Source of the DNA: an uncultured Dorea sp.
Lineage (GTDB): Bacteria > Bacillota > Clostridia > Lachnospirales > Lachnospiraceae
DNA: 31,925 nucleotides
Direction of reading: 5' to 3'
Assembly (NCBI GenBank): GCA_948602995.1
Contig: CAPEBR010000046.1
Location: 1 to 31,925, forward strand
A program made the position numbers and the translations under genes. The stretch's first letter is position 1. Every line of letters begins with the position of its first letter. A model generated the notes under the pieces. That model made no database searches and was not told the origin of the DNA. It saw nothing but the letters and a program-made list of their open reading frames with translations. This document shows, piece after piece, positions 31,076 through 31,925 of the stretch.

Positions 31076-31444
31076 TTATAACACTTCCGGAGCCAGGGAG
31101 ACAATTCTCATAAACTGCTTCTCACGGAGCTCTCTTGCTACAGGCCCGAAAATACGGGTTCCTCTTGGTGTCTTATCGTCTTTTATAATGACAGCAGCAT
31201 TCTCGTCAAAACGGATATAAGAACCGTCCTTACGACGTATACTCTTTACAGTGCGGACAACTACAGCCTTTACTACATCGCCCTTTTTAACAACGCCGCC
31301 TGGTGTTGCATCTTTAACAGTCGCAACTATAATGTCGCCGATACTTGCGTATCTTCTTGTTGAGCCGCCAAGTACACGGATACACAGTAATTCTTTTGCA
31401 CCTGTGTTATCTGCCACTCTCAGTCTGCTTTCTTGCTGTATCAT
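31076..31444 (-). CDS. rplN: Ribosomal protein L14
   Basis: Large-subunit interface protein and binding site of ribosome silencing factors. The 122-residue product has the full family sequence (MIQQESRLRVADNTGAKELLCIRVLGGS to FGPVARELREKQFMRIVSLAPEVL). GGAGG precedes its ATG. Confidence 0.98.
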   Translation of the reverse strand: MIQQESRLRVADNTGAKELLCIRVLGGSTRRYASIGDIIVATVKDATPGGVVKKGDVVKAVVVRTVKSIRRKDGSYIRFDENAAVIIKDDKTPRGTRIFGPVARELREKQFMRIVSLAPEVL

Positions 31445-31463
31445 GCAGGTTTCCCTCCTTATA

Positions 31464-31718
31464 CTATTTCACTTTTTCCATAACTTCGACAAGTCTCCAT
31501 CTCTTATCCTTGGATAACGGTCTTGTCTCCATAACTTTTACCTTATCACCAATGTTGCATTCATTTGCTTCATCATGTGCTTTTAATTTATAGGTTCTCT
31601 TTACAATCTTTTTGTAAAGCGGATGTTTAACATGATCTTCAACGGCAACTACTATGGTCTTATCCATTTTATTGCTGACAACTTTACCGACACGGGTCTT
31701 TCTAAGATTTCTTTCCAT
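31464..31718 (-). CDS. rpsQ: Ribosomal protein S17
   Basis: An 84-residue OB-fold protein that binds the 16S 5' domain. The signature GDKVKVMETRPLSKDKRWRLVEV is intact. AAGGAG precedes ATG 31718, and rpmC ends five bases upstream. Confidence 0.98.
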   Translation of the reverse strand: MERNLRKTRVGKVVSNKMDKTIVVAVEDHVKHPLYKKIVKRTYKLKAHDEANECNIGDKVKVMETRPLSKDKRWRLVEVMEKVK

Positions 31719-31722
31719 AGCG

Positions 31723-31925
31723 CTACTCCTTTCCCTTTGCAGTAATCACTGTCTGAATTCTGGCAATATTTCTTCTTACTTCTTTGATTCTGCTTGTATT
31801 ATCTAACTGATTCGTTGCGTTCTGGAATCTTAAGTTAAAAAGTTCCTTTTTAGCAGCTACTAATTCTTCATTCAGCTCTGCAGCTGATTTTGTTTTTAAA
31901 TCTTCTACAAATGCATTAATTTTCA
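31723..31925 (-). CDS. rpmC: Ribosomal protein L29 (start codon cut by window edge)
   Basis: Large-subunit protein at the peptide exit tunnel. The frame reads (M)KINAFVEDLKTKSAAELNEEL and ends RIKEVRRNIARIQTVITAKGKE. The window begins with TG of what should be the ATG start, so only one base is missing; the full product would be 67 residues. Confidence 0.95.
   Translation of the reverse strand, partial: KINAFVEDLKTKSAAELNEELVAAKKELFNLRFQNATNQLDNTSRIKEVRRNIARIQTVITAKGKE

Overview
The window looks like a chromosome segment of an anaerobic Gram-positive gut-type bacterium of the Lachnospiraceae (Clostridium cluster XIVa; relatives of Dorea or Clostridium scindens are plausible). This rests on the strictly anaerobic enzyme set (class III ribonucleotide reductase, a glycyl radical hydroxyproline dehydratase), the Firmicutes ribosomal operon order with a KOW-domain gene between map and infA, type Z S14, an enlarged L17, strong AGGAGG ribosome binding sites and the greA-lysS pair. 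The species cannot be named from the sequence alone.

Layout. 26-8327 (minus strand): a housekeeping run of trmH-like methyltransferase, a patatin ORF that runs in frame into argF, birA, a small conserved protein, coaX, dusB, then greA-lysS behind its own promoter. 8328-8928: a gene-poor stretch holding a decayed MNT nucleotidyltransferase/HI0074-type module and the proC control region. 8929-11191 (plus): proC, a GntR/FCD regulator and a YkgJ-type cysteine cluster protein. 11394-14679 (minus): nrdG and a redoxin-tailed nrdD with NrdR-like boxes between them. 14761-15747 (minus): TetR regulator and acylphosphatase. 15923-19212 (plus): glycyl radical activase and trans-4-hydroxy-L-proline dehydratase (hypD). 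19234-20181 (minus): a DUF1848 protein. 20342-31925 (minus): the spc/alpha ribosomal protein operon from rpmC, which lacks only its first base, through secY, adk, map, infA, rpmJ, rpsM, rpsK, rpsD and rpoA to rplQ.

How the parts fit. HypD dehydrates hydroxyproline to pyrroline-5-carboxylate and ProC reduces that to proline. Both genes are present about 6 kb apart, each with its own promoter and its own candidate operator: two ACTATAGT sites beside the divergent TetR gene for hypD, and two GTATAC sites before proC, with a GntR gene just downstream.

The most unusual signal is a family of seven near-perfect palindromes (GGGGACGGGG...CCCCGTCCCC), most with a shared tail, lying between genes from 4390 to 20339. 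Their arms vary with matching changes on the other arm. Copies supply the last residues and the stop codon of ArgF and of the DUF1848 protein, sit between stop codon and ribosome binding site inside operons, and in one case exactly fill the gap between two divergent -35 boxes at the hypD locus. They resemble REP-type elements of the kind moved in trans by Y1 (RAYT) transposases, but no such transposase is in the window. Other notable points are the patatin-ArgF fusion, a multi-hairpin leader before rpsM, and the remains of the nucleotidyltransferase module.
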